DNA of 15,536 bases from Sulfurimonas sp. (GTDB lineage Bacteria; Campylobacterota; Campylobacteria; Campylobacterales; Sulfurimonadaceae). The stretch's first letter is position 1, and every line of letters begins with the position of its first letter. Under the pieces are notes generated by a model, which did no database searches, was not told the origin of the DNA, and worked only from the letters and a program-made list of their open reading frames with translations. Positions 1 through 8,986 of this stretch are shown here, piece after piece. Made by a program: the position numbers and the translations under genes. The stretch is from assembly GCA_024762705.1 (NCBI GenBank), contig JANTGW010000008.1:1-15536 (forward strand), given 5' to 3'.

Positions 1-728
1 ATCATGAGTTGATTGTAGTCGATGCAAGAAACAAATCAATTGACAATCTTCAAGTTGATGTTACTTATGGTGCTGTTCCTGATGTTGTATCATCTTTAAC
101 TGGTGAGCTTAACTATAAAATCGCTTTAGGTGATGGTTATACACTGACTCCTGGTGTTCGTTACATGAAACAGTTTGACGATGGTGGTGGAAAAATTGGT
201 GGTGCTACTTTAAAAGGTAAATTAGCAATTGATCAATCACCTACAAGTAATCTAGGTTATAGCGATAGATTTACACTTGATAGTTCTTTATGGATGGCTC
301 GTTTAGTACTTAAAAAAGGTCCTTTAAAAGCAAAAGTCGGTTACTCAGCAGTAGCAGATGATGCAGATATCGTAGCACCATGGCGTGGATTCCCGACAGG
401 TGGATATACTCGTGCAATGGCTCAGTATAACTGGTATGCAAATACGAAAACATGGAACGTTGAAGCAAACTATGATTTCGATAAAGCTGGTCTAGTTCCA
501 GGTTTCAGTGCAATGGCTCGTTATGCAATTCAAAATTTTGATGAAGCAAAACAAGCTGCAGGTGTTCAGGCTGACAGTAAAATCTTACACATGGACTTCC
601 GTGAAAATTTTGGAAACGGCTTGTATGCAAAAATTCGTGTTGGTTTAGTAAGTGCAGATGCTCGTACAAGTGGTGTTGAAAAAGACTCATACAACGAGTA
701 TCGTTTCGAACTGAACTACTTGTTCTAA
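1..728 (+). CDS. OprD-like outer membrane porin, C-terminal part (5' end outside window)
   Basis: The reading frame is open from the window edge, so about 241 C-terminal residues are visible and the signal peptide and first strands are missing. Alternating polar/hydrophobic strands separated by short Gly/Asp turns, many aromatic residues, and a final Phe after ELNYL are what is seen. This is the usual C-terminal outer membrane beta-barrel signature recognised by the BAM complex. The segment with APWRGFPTGGYTR and the strand organisation resemble the OprD-family porins common in Campylobacterota; the substrate cannot be told. Codon choice is strongly biased to T-ending codons (GGT, GCT, GTT), suggesting high expression compared with its neighbours. 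Only 12 bases separate it from the next gene and no terminator is visible. The TTG at position 9 is an internal codon and not a start. Confidence 0.8.
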   Translation, partial: HELIVVDARNKSIDNLQVDVTYGAVPDVVSSLTGELNYKIALGDGYTLTPGVRYMKQFDDGGGKIGGATLKGKLAIDQSPTSNLGYSDRFTLDSSLWMARLVLKKGPLKAKVGYSAVADDADIVAPWRGFPTGGYTRAMAQYNWYANTKTWNVEANYDFDKAGLVPGFSAMARYAIQNFDEAKQAAGVQADSKILHMDFRENFGNGLYAKIRVGLVSADARTSGVEKDSYNEYRFELNYLF

Positions 729-740
729 AAAGGTTATGCT

Positions 741-1649
741 TTGAAGTCACTTTTGTTAAGTGTTGTAATATTTCATTCTCTCCTTTCTTACGATTACAAA
801 CTTCAACCCGTACAAGTGGGTGAGTCTTCCACTCACTGCTTCTTCGGGTTACCAGAGGTGATGGACGAGCATAACAATGGAAACATGTCTAATTCATGTT
901 TTGTTAACCTTGGGAACAGCTATCTTGTGATAGATAGTGGTCCCACGTATCAGTATGCTGCCCAGGCATATAAAAAAATGAAAAACCTCAAAGACCTTCC
1001 GGTTTCTTATGTTATAGATACTCATGTTCATGATGACCATTGGCTGGGAAACAGTTATTACATAACGCTTGGCAGTAAAATCATAGGTTCACAAGCCTTT
1101 AAAGAACTTCCAAAAGCAGAAAAAACACGTATGCAAAGACGTATATCTGAAGATGCTTATAAGCAGACAACACAGGTGTATCCGACACTTTTTGTAGATA
1201 AAGAAAAAGTTTTAGACATAAATGGAAAAAAAGTAATCATAAAAAGTGTAAATAATAAAGCGCACACGAACAGTGATCTTTACGTTTACATTCCGAGTGA
1301 AAAAATAGTCTTTGTAGGTGATCTGGTCTTTAACCAAAGACTTCCATCTTTACGAGACGGAGACATTAGCGGCTGGCTGAAGGCTCTTGATGAAATTAAA
1401 AATATGGATGTGAAGTACATAATAGGTGGACATGGAACAAATGTAGATAAAAATGCCGTTGAGTACACTTATGAATATCTTAAAACCCTAAGAGATGAAG
1501 TCAAAAAAAGAATCGATGACGGTGAAGACATAGCAGATGTAGTCAATGATGTAAAAATGTTAGAATACAAAAATGATCCTTTTTACGACTCTGTGCACAG
1601 ACAGAATGTAGAAACGGCTTACAGAATGTTGGAGTGGGAAAGTGAATAG
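741..1649 (+). CDS. Exported metallo-beta-lactamase-fold hydrolase, SoxH-like
   Basis: A 302-residue MBL-fold protein. The metal motif HVHDDH is at residues 95-100 (H95, H97, D99, H100), followed by H175 in AHTNSDL, D194 in FVGDLVF and H231 in GGHG. This full set of ligands should bind two metals, usually zinc. A hydrophobic N-terminus (residues 1-16) suggests export, though the cleavage site is weak. Known family: SoxH and the quinoprotein-relay-system metallohydrolases, exported MBL proteins found beside sulfur-oxidation or PQQ genes; their substrates are poorly defined. The start is TTG, 7 bases after AAAAAGG (727-733); an ATG at 736 runs straight into a stop. The last 8 bases overlap the next gene, implying translational coupling to the thioredoxin-like protein. 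Beta-lactam resistance is not implied. The fold is certain; the substrate is unknown. Confidence 0.85.
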   Translation: MKSLLLSVVIFHSLLSYDYKLQPVQVGESSTHCFFGLPEVMDEHNNGNMSNSCFVNLGNSYLVIDSGPTYQYAAQAYKKMKNLKDLPVSYVIDTHVHDDHWLGNSYYITLGSKIIGSQAFKELPKAEKTRMQRRISEDAYKQTTQVYPTLFVDKEKVLDINGKKVIIKSVNNKAHTNSDLYVYIPSEKIVFVGDLVFNQRLPSLRDGDISGWLKALDEIKNMDVKYIIGGHGTNVDKNAVEYTYEYLKTLRDEVKKRIDDGEDIADVVNDVKMLEYKNDPFYDSVHRQNVETAYRMLEWESE

Positions 1650-2016
1650 ATTTTTTTTGTTGCTAATACTAAGCATCAGCTCTTTATGGGCTGTTGAGTT
1701 TCACAGTTATGAAGAAGCTTTAAAACTGCAAAAACAGAACAATAAAATCATTATGATAGATGTTATGCGTACAGACTGTCATTACTGCAGTGAAATGGAA
1801 GAAGAAGTATTTAATGACCCGGATATGTCAAAATGGATTGAAGAAAGGTTTATACCTGTAAAACTTAATCTTGATTTTGACGAGCTTCCGCTAAACTTAC
1901 ATGTATACTTCACACCGACTTTTTTCTTTGTGGATAAAAATCAGACAGTCATTAAGAAAATTCCGGGATCTTGGAATATACAAGATTTTAAAGAACTTAC
2001 AAAAAACATAAAATAA
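1642..2016 (+). CDS. Small periplasmic thioredoxin-like protein (SoxW/Thioredoxin_7 type)
   Basis: A 124-residue protein with an N-terminal signal peptide, probably cleaved after LWA (residue 17), and a single thioredoxin-like domain. The redox motif is C46-H-Y-C49 within TDCHYCSEM, and the cis-proline loop is T91-P92 in YFTPTFFF. The order (strand, CxxC, helix, cis-Pro strand) fits the Thioredoxin_7 / SoxW group of exported thiol-disulfide proteins, which reduce or oxidise disulfides or persulfides of periplasmic partners. The start is GTG and overlaps the end of the MBL gene by 8 bases; GGAG at 1631-1634 is a suitable ribosome binding site. Its position between an MBL hydrolase and a DsrE-like protein suggests that it handles thiols or sulfane sulfur for them (inference). 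It could also be a general DsbC/DsbD-like reductant. Confidence 0.85.
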   Translation: MNRFFLLLILSISSLWAVEFHSYEEALKLQKQNNKIIMIDVMRTDCHYCSEMEEEVFNDPDMSKWIEERFIPVKLNLDFDELPLNLHVYFTPTFFFVDKNQTVIKKIPGSWNIQDFKELTKNIK

Positions 2017-2026
2017 AGGATGGCAT

Positions 2027-2461
2027 ATGCTAAAATTTACATTAATTTTACTAAGCTTTTGTATTCTGTCATTTGCAGATACTGAGTTTGCAGATCCGAA
2101 ACCTTCTATAGATAATCCAAGACAGATTGTCTTTGCTATAGCAGAAGGAAAAGAACATGCACTTGATCATATACTTAGTGTCGCAAACAATGTTTTGAAG
2201 TTTTACGGACCTGAAAATGTAGAGATGAAAATCGTTGCTTACTCTCAGGGGATTAAACTTTTAGACAAACACAATAAAACAACTGCAATAAGAGTAGACG
2301 CTTTAATGCAGTACGATGTAGAGTTTGTAGCGTGTGGGAACACTATGAGGACTCTCAAAATCAAAGAAGAAGATCTGGTTGACGGCTCGGTCATAGTGAC
2401 TGCAGGTGTTGTAGAACTCCTAGAGAGTGTCAAAGCAGGTTGGATATATATAAAACCATAG
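2027..2461 (+). CDS. Exported DsrE-family protein
   Basis: A 144-residue protein with a signal peptide (residues 1-17, cleavage after SFA) and one DsrE/DsrF-like domain. Recognisable points are the RQIVFAIAEG strand start, a hydrophobic strand VEMKIVAYSQGI, the single mature cysteine C103 in VACGNTM, and a C-terminal GWIYIKP, all characteristic of DsrE-like sequences. Cytoplasmic DsrE/TusD relatives carry sulfur as a persulfide on a conserved cysteine; C103 sits in the equivalent strand, so sulfur binding or transfer in the periplasm is plausible but not proven. AAAGGA (2015-2020) lies 6 bases before the ATG. The gene lies 10 bases after the thioredoxin-like gene and ends 9 bases before the best ATG of the DUF302 gene, so the four genes look co-transcribed. 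C12 lies in the signal peptide without a proper lipobox, so lipidation is unlikely. Confidence 0.8.
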   Translation: MLKFTLILLSFCILSFADTEFADPKPSIDNPRQIVFAIAEGKEHALDHILSVANNVLKFYGPENVEMKIVAYSQGIKLLDKHNKTTAIRVDALMQYDVEFVACGNTMRTLKIKEEDLVDGSVIVTAGVVELLESVKAGWIYIKP

Positions 2462-2470
2462 GAAATGAAA

Positions 2471-3397
2471 ATGAAAAAAATAATTGTATTGGCAGTTGCG
2501 CTTTTTTGTGCAGTATCGCTGCAGGCAAAAGGAGATTTACATCTTTTTACAATAGATAATAAAGATGGAAAAATCACTCCATACCAAATAGAACAAATGT
2601 TAAATAACAATGGCTTACATGTAGAGCTTAACAGTAATATGATTGGGCCTTTTAAAAAGCAGTTTAAAGAAACGAACTTCAAGATCTTTACGCTTATGAC
2701 ATTTTACAGCCCGAAATATGTAAGAGACCTTGTAAATACATACCCTAAAGCAGGTGCTTTTACACCGATGGGGATGGGAATTTACCAAGACAAGAAAGAA
2801 GATACATTACATCTTTCATTTTTAACGGCTGAAGCTCAAGGAAAGATTTTAGGTATCGATGATCTAAGCATATTGAAAAAGATTGAAGAGCAGGTGTTAA
2901 AGGCAGTTGAATCGACTTTTTCTAATGCAAAACACAGTTTGAGTGAAGACAGCTTAAAGTCATCTCATGACCTAGTAACAACATATGAGATGGAAATAGA
3001 AGAAGACGATGATGTTGACGAAGTGTTAGAAGAGTTTCAAATGAATCTTGAAGAAGGTTTCAAGCCTTATGGTTTTGTTGTTCCTGAGTTTATGGATTTA
3101 AATGAAGTACTGACAAAAGATGGAACTGTTGAGTCTCCGTATGATTTTTACATTACATACTCTATATGTAAACTGCCGGTAATTTACACGGTTTCAAAAA
3201 GTAGACCGGAAGCATCAGCATTTGCTCCATGTACCACAATGCTTTACAAGAAAAAAGATGAAAATAAAGTTGTTGTAGGTTTTCCAGCCGTTTATAACTG
3301 GTTAAGTTCAGCAAAAGTTGAAGACAAAGATGCAAAAGCAGCACTTTTAAAAGCGCAAAAAGATTTTGAATCGATTTTAAGAGACATTACAGAGTAG
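2471..3397 (+). CDS. Exported protein with two tandem DUF302 domains
   Basis: A 308-residue protein with a signal peptide (cleavage after LQA, residue 19). It contains two related domains, about residues 35-155 and 183-305. The core of the first reads AFTPMGMGIY with a lysine run and LHLSF; that of the second reads AFAPCTTMLY with a lysine run and VVVGF. This marks an internal duplication of DUF302, a small domain frequent in sulfur-oxidising and metal-exposed bacteria and without settled function. The DUF302 cysteine is present only in the second copy (C254); the first has M100. An acidic stretch (EEDDDVDEVLEE, 177-188) joins the copies. The ATG at 2471 is chosen because AGGAA (2460-2464) is well spaced from it; the ATG at 2465 is too close. 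The gene ends 4 bases before the convergent helicase stop. Confidence 0.75.
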   Translation: MKKIIVLAVALFCAVSLQAKGDLHLFTIDNKDGKITPYQIEQMLNNNGLHVELNSNMIGPFKKQFKETNFKIFTLMTFYSPKYVRDLVNTYPKAGAFTPMGMGIYQDKKEDTLHLSFLTAEAQGKILGIDDLSILKKIEEQVLKAVESTFSNAKHSLSEDSLKSSHDLVTTYEMEIEEDDDVDEVLEEFQMNLEEGFKPYGFVVPEFMDLNEVLTKDGTVESPYDFYITYSICKLPVIYTVSKSRPEASAFAPCTTMLYKKKDENKVVVGFPAVYNWLSSAKVEDKDAKAALLKAQKDFESILRDITE

Positions 3398-3418
3398 AAG
3401 TTTATCTTCTGCCTCTGT
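3389..3418. terminator. Bulged hairpin across two convergent stop codons, possible bidirectional terminator
   Basis: ACAGAG (3389-3394) can pair with CTCTGT (3413-3418) and AGAAG (3396-3400) with CTTCT (3406-3410). This makes an 11-bp stem with a 1x2 internal loop and a TTTAT loop. It covers the stop of the DUF302 gene (3395-3397) and that of the helicase (3402-3404). No U-tract follows on either strand, so a classical intrinsic terminator is doubtful. Confidence 0.3.
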
Positions 3419-4655
3419 TACTGTTTCTTCCGCGAGAATTTCCACCTCTAGGCTTATTTCTAGCCCTGCGATTTCCACCCATATTGATAGGTTCTGCTTT
3501 TATACTTGGATCTGGTTTAAAACCTTTTAGCCACACTTTTGGTATATCTTTTTTAATGAGCTTTTCAATGTTTGCCAAAAATTCCTCTTCATCGATACAA
3601 ACAAGACTAATGGCCTCTCCTTTGTTTCCTGCACGTCCTGTACGCCCGATACGATGAACATAATTCTCACTGACATTTGGAAGTTCGAAGTTCACTACAT
3701 GTGGAAGTTGGTCAATGTCGATGCCGCGTGCCGCGATGTCTGTTGCTACTAAAACACGGACATCTCCTTTTTTAAAGTCTGCGAGTGCTTTTGTGCGTGC
3801 ATTTTGACTTTTGTTTCCATGAATCGCGGCAGAAGTTATCCCGTCTTTTTCAAGCTGTCCGCTTAGTTTGTTCGCGCCGTGTTTCGTTCTTGTAAAAACG
3901 AGAACCTGTTGCCATTTTCCTTCATTAATGAGATGCGTTAACAACTCTCTTTTTCGTGCTTTATCGACAGGGTAGACACTTTGTTCTACTATGGCATTAG
4001 ACTCGTTTGTACGTGCAACTTCTATAAGTGTAGGTGATTTTAAAAACTGGTTTGAGAGTTTTTTAATGGCATCAGAGTATGTTGCCGAAAAAAGTAGTGT
4101 CTGACGTTCTTTTGGAATGATGCTGACAATCTTTTTGATGTCATTGACAAATCCCATATCCAACATTCTGTCTGCTTCATCAAGCACCAAAAACTCTATC
4201 TCACGAAGATCTATGGTTTTTTGCGAGATGTGGTCAAGCAGACGCCCTGGTGTTGCTATGACGATGTCGACACCGCGTCTGAGCTGTGCTATTTGCGGGT
4301 TTATCTTTATCCCACCGAAGATCACGGCAGATTTAAATGGTGTGTGTTTTGCATAAAGTGCTACATTTTCAGCTACTTGCAGGGCAAGTTCTCGTGTCGG
4401 TGTCAAGATCAAAGCACGTACTTTGTGCTTTTGTTTTGAAGGCTTTTTCCGTGTAAGCAGTTCTAAAAGCGGCAGTGTAAAACCTGCCGTTTTTCCTGTA
4501 CCGGTCTGTGCACCTGCCAAAATATCTTTTTTTTCTAAAATAACGGGAATTGCCTTTGCCTGAATAGGAGTAGGGTGTTCGTAGCCTTGTTCTTTTACAG
4601 CTTTTAAAATCGGTGCTGAGAGACCGAGTGAATTGAATGTGATTTCTTTTTTAAT
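3402..4655 (-). CDS. DEAD-box ATP-dependent RNA helicase, RhlE-like, with ATT start
   Basis: A 417-residue DEAD-box helicase that unwinds RNA duplexes with ATP, probably for ribosome assembly or mRNA turnover in the cytoplasm. The Q-motif region has F7 and GYEHPTPIQ (24-32). Motif I is AQTGTGKT (49-56), followed by [17 protein letters not shown] (159-162), SAT (190-192), VFTRTK, the motif V segment [12 protein letters not shown] and motif [10 protein letters not shown] (334-341). The tail from about residue 392 is Arg/Gly-rich (RGG and RG repeats), typical of auxiliary RNA binding. Start choice: after the in-frame stop at 4667-4665 there is no ATG, GTG or TTG until a TTG at 4520, which would remove the Q motif and half of the ATP-site strand. 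ATT at 4655-4653, 7 bases after AGGA (4666-4663), restores the expected N-terminus. A base error in the assembly is the alternative. Confidence 0.88.
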   Translation of the reverse strand: MKKEITFNSLGLSAPILKAVKEQGYEHPTPIQAKAIPVILEKKDILAGAQTGTGKTAGFTLPLLELLTRKKPSKQKHKVRALILTPTRELALQVAENVALYAKHTPFKSAVIFGGIKINPQIAQLRRGVDIVIATPGRLLDHISQKTIDLREIEFLVLDEADRMLDMGFVNDIKKIVSIIPKERQTLLFSATYSDAIKKLSNQFLKSPTLIEVARTNESNAIVEQSVYPVDKARKRELLTHLINEGKWQQVLVFTRTKHGANKLSGQLEKDGITSAAIHGNKSQNARTKALADFKKGDVRVLVATDIAARGIDIDQLPHVVNFELPNVSENYVHRIGRTGRAGNKGEAISLVCIDEEEFLANIEKLIKKDIPKVWLKGFKPDPSIKAEPINMGGNRRARNKPRGGNSRGRNSNRGRR

Positions 4656-4660
4656 CGTGT

Positions 4661-4666
4661 TTTCCT
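4661..4666 (-). promoter_or_regulatory. Shine-Dalgarno sequence that supports the helicase ATT start
   Basis: On the minus strand AGGAAA (4666 to 4661) lies with AGGA exactly 7 bases before ATT at 4655. It overlaps the in-frame stop TAG (4667-4665), so the helicase frame cannot begin further upstream. This spacing fits an ATT start better than the next non-standard candidate, ATC at 4643, which would be 19 bases away. Confidence 0.6.
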
Positions 4667-4670
4667 AATG

Positions 4671-4685
4671 AAGGCTCTTGGCCTT
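4671..4685 (-). promoter_or_regulatory. Small hairpin in the helicase mRNA leader
   Basis: AAGGC and GCCTT flank a 5-base loop, a perfect 5-bp inverted repeat. In the minus-strand transcript it lies just before the Shine-Dalgarno sequence. Together with the rare start codon it could modulate translation, but a 5-bp stem may be chance. Confidence 0.25.
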
Positions 4686-4699
4686 TTGTATATTCTTTC

Positions 4700-4705
4700 A
4701 TAATA
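4700..4705 (-). promoter_or_regulatory. Probable -10 box for the helicase gene
   Basis: TATTAT on the minus strand, preceded by GC and followed by G, lies about 45 bases before the proposed ATT start and would give a leader of roughly 35-40 bases. No convincing -35 is seen, as is usual for sigma70 promoters of Campylobacterota. Confidence 0.35.
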
Positions 4706-4728
4706 GCATAATTTATGGCTTTTGTGGG

Positions 4729-4734
4729 TATAAT
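4729..4734 (+). promoter_or_regulatory. Probable -10 box for the lysine-rich RecA2-like gene
   Basis: A perfect TATAAT in the context GTGGGTATAATTTTG lies 26 bases before the ATG at 4761. This resembles the extended -10 promoters of Campylobacter and Helicobacter. The expected transcription start is near 4741, giving a leader of about 20 bases that holds the ribosome binding site AGGA (4751-4754). Confidence 0.6.
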
Positions 4735-4760
4735 TTTGCAAATACTTTTTAGGATACAAA

Positions 4761-5498
4761 ATGTCTGCTGATGCAATAACGATAAAACCAAACAATCACC
4801 GTATATACCAATGCCCAAATGAAAAAAAGACAGAACTTTTAAATAAACTTATCCAAGAGAATGAGGATGCAGATATTTTAGTGATGTGTTCTAAAAATCC
4901 TGAGCTTATCCAAGAAAAGATTACAAATAAAAATGTACGTATTTTAGAAGACAAAGCACTCATAAAAGAAAAAGAGTTAACATGCGAGTTTCTTATAAGC
5001 TATGATATGCCGATAAAAGCAATCGTATATATGGCAAGAGTTGCAAAAGCGACACAAAAAGCTGTTATGCTCTTAGATGAGAGTGAACAAAAAGATCTTC
5101 ATGCTATAGAAACTTTACTTGGTAGAGCAATTAAACAAGAATCTTTGGAAGGTTTTGAATATATTCAAAAAGAGAAAAAAGAGCCATCAAAACCTGTAAA
5201 GAAAAAACTCTCAAAAGATGAGATCAAAGAAGTGGCAAAGAAACGTTATGAAAGTTCTACGAAAGAGAAGCCAAAAAAAGAGTTCAACAAAGATGAAAAA
5301 AAAGATGATAGATGGGCTAAAAAGAAAAAAGCACCAAATAAGTTTTTAGGAAAAGATGAAAATGGAAAAGCTATATTTTCGGGTAAAAGTGGTGATAGAA
5401 ACCACCGTTATGACGGTACACCAAGAGACAAATATGATGCACCGAAAACTACAGGAAAACGAATAAACATCAAAGCCCGAAAAACAAAAGAAGATTAA
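4761..5498 (+). CDS. Lysine-rich protein with a degenerate DEAD-helicase RecA2-like domain
   Basis: A 245-residue protein that I do not recognise as a named family. Residues 16-123 line up with the second RecA domain of the helicase encoded next door: LLNKLI (26-31) with LLTHLI, DILVMCSK (38-45) with [17 protein letters not shown] (77-84) with HVVNFELP, and AVMLLDESE with [11 protein letters not shown]. With the same spacing after the Pro, the motif [10 protein letters not shown] becomes ARVAKATQ (92-99). The motif IV-V region is shortened by about 30 residues, so [10 protein letters not shown] is absent. It cannot hydrolyse ATP on its own: there is no RecA1 domain, Walker A or DEAD box. Residues 135-245 are a basic, low-complexity Lys-rich tail, probably disordered and RNA-binding. 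ATG follows AGGA by 6 bases. The stop overlaps that of lpxB by 4 bases (TTAA). Confidence 0.7.
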   Translation: MSADAITIKPNNHRIYQCPNEKKTELLNKLIQENEDADILVMCSKNPELIQEKITNKNVRILEDKALIKEKELTCEFLISYDMPIKAIVYMARVAKATQKAVMLLDESEQKDLHAIETLLGRAIKQESLEGFEYIQKEKKEPSKPVKKKLSKDEIKEVAKKRYESSTKEKPKKEFNKDEKKDDRWAKKKKAPNKFLGKDENGKAIFSGKSGDRNHRYDGTPRDKYDAPKTTGKRINIKARKTKED

Positions 5499-6541
5499 GA
5501 GGCTTCAATGATTTGTGCAACTCTTTTTGAACTACCGTGTTGCAGGTACTCTCTTAGAGATTTTGAGTTGTGTAGAAATCTTTCTCTGTCATACTCATTA
5601 TAGGCTTCTAGAAGATTCTCAACACTCACATCTTCTTGAATGAATTCCGGATGCAAAGCTTCATTTTTATACTGTGAGAACATAATGTTCCCAAGCCCTA
5701 TATAGTCAAGTTTTACAAGTTTGCTGGCGATGAAATAATCCAAAGGCTTTGCAATATAGCTCAGTATGAAAGGCACACCTATAAGTGCAGCTTCAAGTGT
5801 TGCAGTTCCACTGCATATAAAGGCAAAGTCAGCATCGTAAAGTGTTTCATGCGGTTCATTGGACACAGAAAATGCACTTATGTCACCATAAAGCTCATCT
5901 ATATCTTCTTGTGAAAAGTGTTTAGGTATGACAATGGTCGCCTTTACATGTAATAATGACTGTAGCTCTTTAAAAATAGGCATAAGTTTTGTTATCTCAC
6001 CTTTTCTGCTGCCTGGCATAAAGGCTATGTGTTTGACCTCAGGATTAAGTGAGTCTTTGAAGTTATGGATCTGGTCTAAAAGAGGATGCCCCACATACTC
6101 AATAGGTGCTTCTTTTGGGTAATAACTTGGCTCAAAAGGGAGTATGGAACATAATTTGTCTATGGTTTTTGTAAGTACAGGTATGCGCTTTTTTTTCCAT
6201 GCCCAGGCTTGGGGCAGTATGTAGTAAATGATCTCTTTTTTCGGGTATTTCTTTTTTATCTTTTTAGCAAGAGGAAGATTGAATCCTGAAGAATCTATAA
6301 GTAAAACTTTGTCTGCTTCTTCACTGAGTTGGAGCATTTCATCATTGAGTTTGAAAAAGAAACGCAGTTTTTTTAAAGCATCGACAAACCCCATAATGGC
6401 AAGGCTTCTTAAATCAACTATGGGTTTTCCAAGACTTTTATCAAATATGCCTATAAACTCCACATCTTCGCTTAGTTCTTGTTTGAGAGATTTTAGGTGC
6501 ACATTGGCGGAGTGTTCAAGTGCGGATACAAGAATTTTCAT
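5495..6541 (-). CDS. lpxB: Lipid-A-disaccharide synthase LpxB
   Basis: A GT19-family glycosyltransferase that joins UDP-2,3-diacylglucosamine to lipid X to form the disaccharide core of lipid A, at the inner face of the cytoplasmic membrane. Visible signatures are IMGFVDAL (49-56), IDSSGFNLPLAKKIKK (82-97), YYILPQAWAWKKKR (106-119), VGHPLLD (150-156), MPGSRKGEI (175-183) and CSGTATLEAALIG (243-255). At 348 residues it is shorter than the roughly 380 residues of E. coli LpxB. The N-terminal loop reads SALEHSANVHL and not the usual GEASGD type; the Helicobacter enzyme, as I recall it, has a similar variant, so this is lineage-typical. ATG at 6541, with AAGG about 10 bases upstream. It is divergent from the dihydroorotase-like gene and convergent with the lysine-rich gene. 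Confidence 0.93.
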   Translation of the reverse strand: MKILVSALEHSANVHLKSLKQELSEDVEFIGIFDKSLGKPIVDLRSLAIMGFVDALKKLRFFFKLNDEMLQLSEEADKVLLIDSSGFNLPLAKKIKKKYPKKEIIYYILPQAWAWKKKRIPVLTKTIDKLCSILPFEPSYYPKEAPIEYVGHPLLDQIHNFKDSLNPEVKHIAFMPGSRKGEITKLMPIFKELQSLLHVKATIVIPKHFSQEDIDELYGDISAFSVSNEPHETLYDADFAFICSGTATLEAALIGVPFILSYIAKPLDYFIASKLVKLDYIGLGNIMFSQYKNEALHPEFIQEDVSVENLLEAYNEYDRERFLHNSKSLREYLQHGSSKRVAQIIEAS

Positions 6542-6562
6542 GAGTTTTAAGCCTTAATAATT

Positions 6563-6568
6563 TATAAT
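6563..6568 (+). promoter_or_regulatory. Probable -10 box for the dihydroorotase-like gene
   Basis: TATAAT on the plus strand in TTTATAATACTACC, 28 bases before the ATG at 6597. The 55-base gap between lpxB and this gene leaves no room for much else. The ribosome binding site AAAGGTGG (6583-6590) follows. Confidence 0.5.
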
Positions 6569-6574
6569 ACTACC

Positions 6575-6580
6575 ATTATA
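6575..6580 (-). promoter_or_regulatory. Probable -10 box for lpxB
   Basis: TATAAT on the minus strand (6580 to 6575) in CTTTGATATAATGG, 33 bases before the lpxB ATG. It lies only 6 bases from the opposite-facing TATAAT at 6563-6568. The two divergent promoters would therefore overlap, so RNA polymerase binding at one should hinder the other (inference). Confidence 0.5.
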
Positions 6581-6596
6581 TCAAAGGTGGTCTAAA

Positions 6597-8946
<2,350 letters not shown>

Positions 8947-8952
8947 TTATTG

Positions 8953-8958
8953 TAAAAT
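8953..8958 (+). promoter_or_regulatory. Probable extended -10 box for efp and the downstream genes
   Basis: TAAAAT preceded by TTTTATTG, so it has the extended TGn-like context and T-rich upstream tract of epsilonproteobacterial sigma70 promoters. It lies 28 bases before the efp ATG; AAAGG (8975-8979) follows 7 bases before that ATG. No other promoter is obvious before dnaE, so this may serve the whole efp-dnaE-M18-flgS run. Confidence 0.4.
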
Positions 8959-8986
8959 TATTCAAAATATTTTTAAAGGTGTATTG

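Noticed and set aside
741..1649. Beta-lactam resistance enzyme
   Set aside because: The fold is shared, but the context and sequence fit the SoxH-like exported hydrolases; nothing points to beta-lactam hydrolysis.
2245..2682. 145-residue minus-strand open frame
   Set aside because: Antisense to the DsrE-like and DUF302 genes, both of which have clear domains and signal peptides; the translated protein shows no domain.
3402..4520. Helicase starting at TTG 4520 (372 residues)
   Set aside because: It would begin just before motif I and lose the Q motif and the preceding strand, though the upstream 45 codons encode exactly that conserved segment.
4604..4795. 63-residue minus-strand open frame over the helicase start
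   Set aside because: It overlaps the helicase N-terminal codons in another frame and the 5' end of the opposite gene, has no ribosome binding site of note, and encodes no recognisable domain.
8984..8986. TTG as efp start, one codon before the ATG
   Set aside because: ATG at 8987 gives the family's standard N-terminus and K34 numbering and has better spacing from AAAGG.
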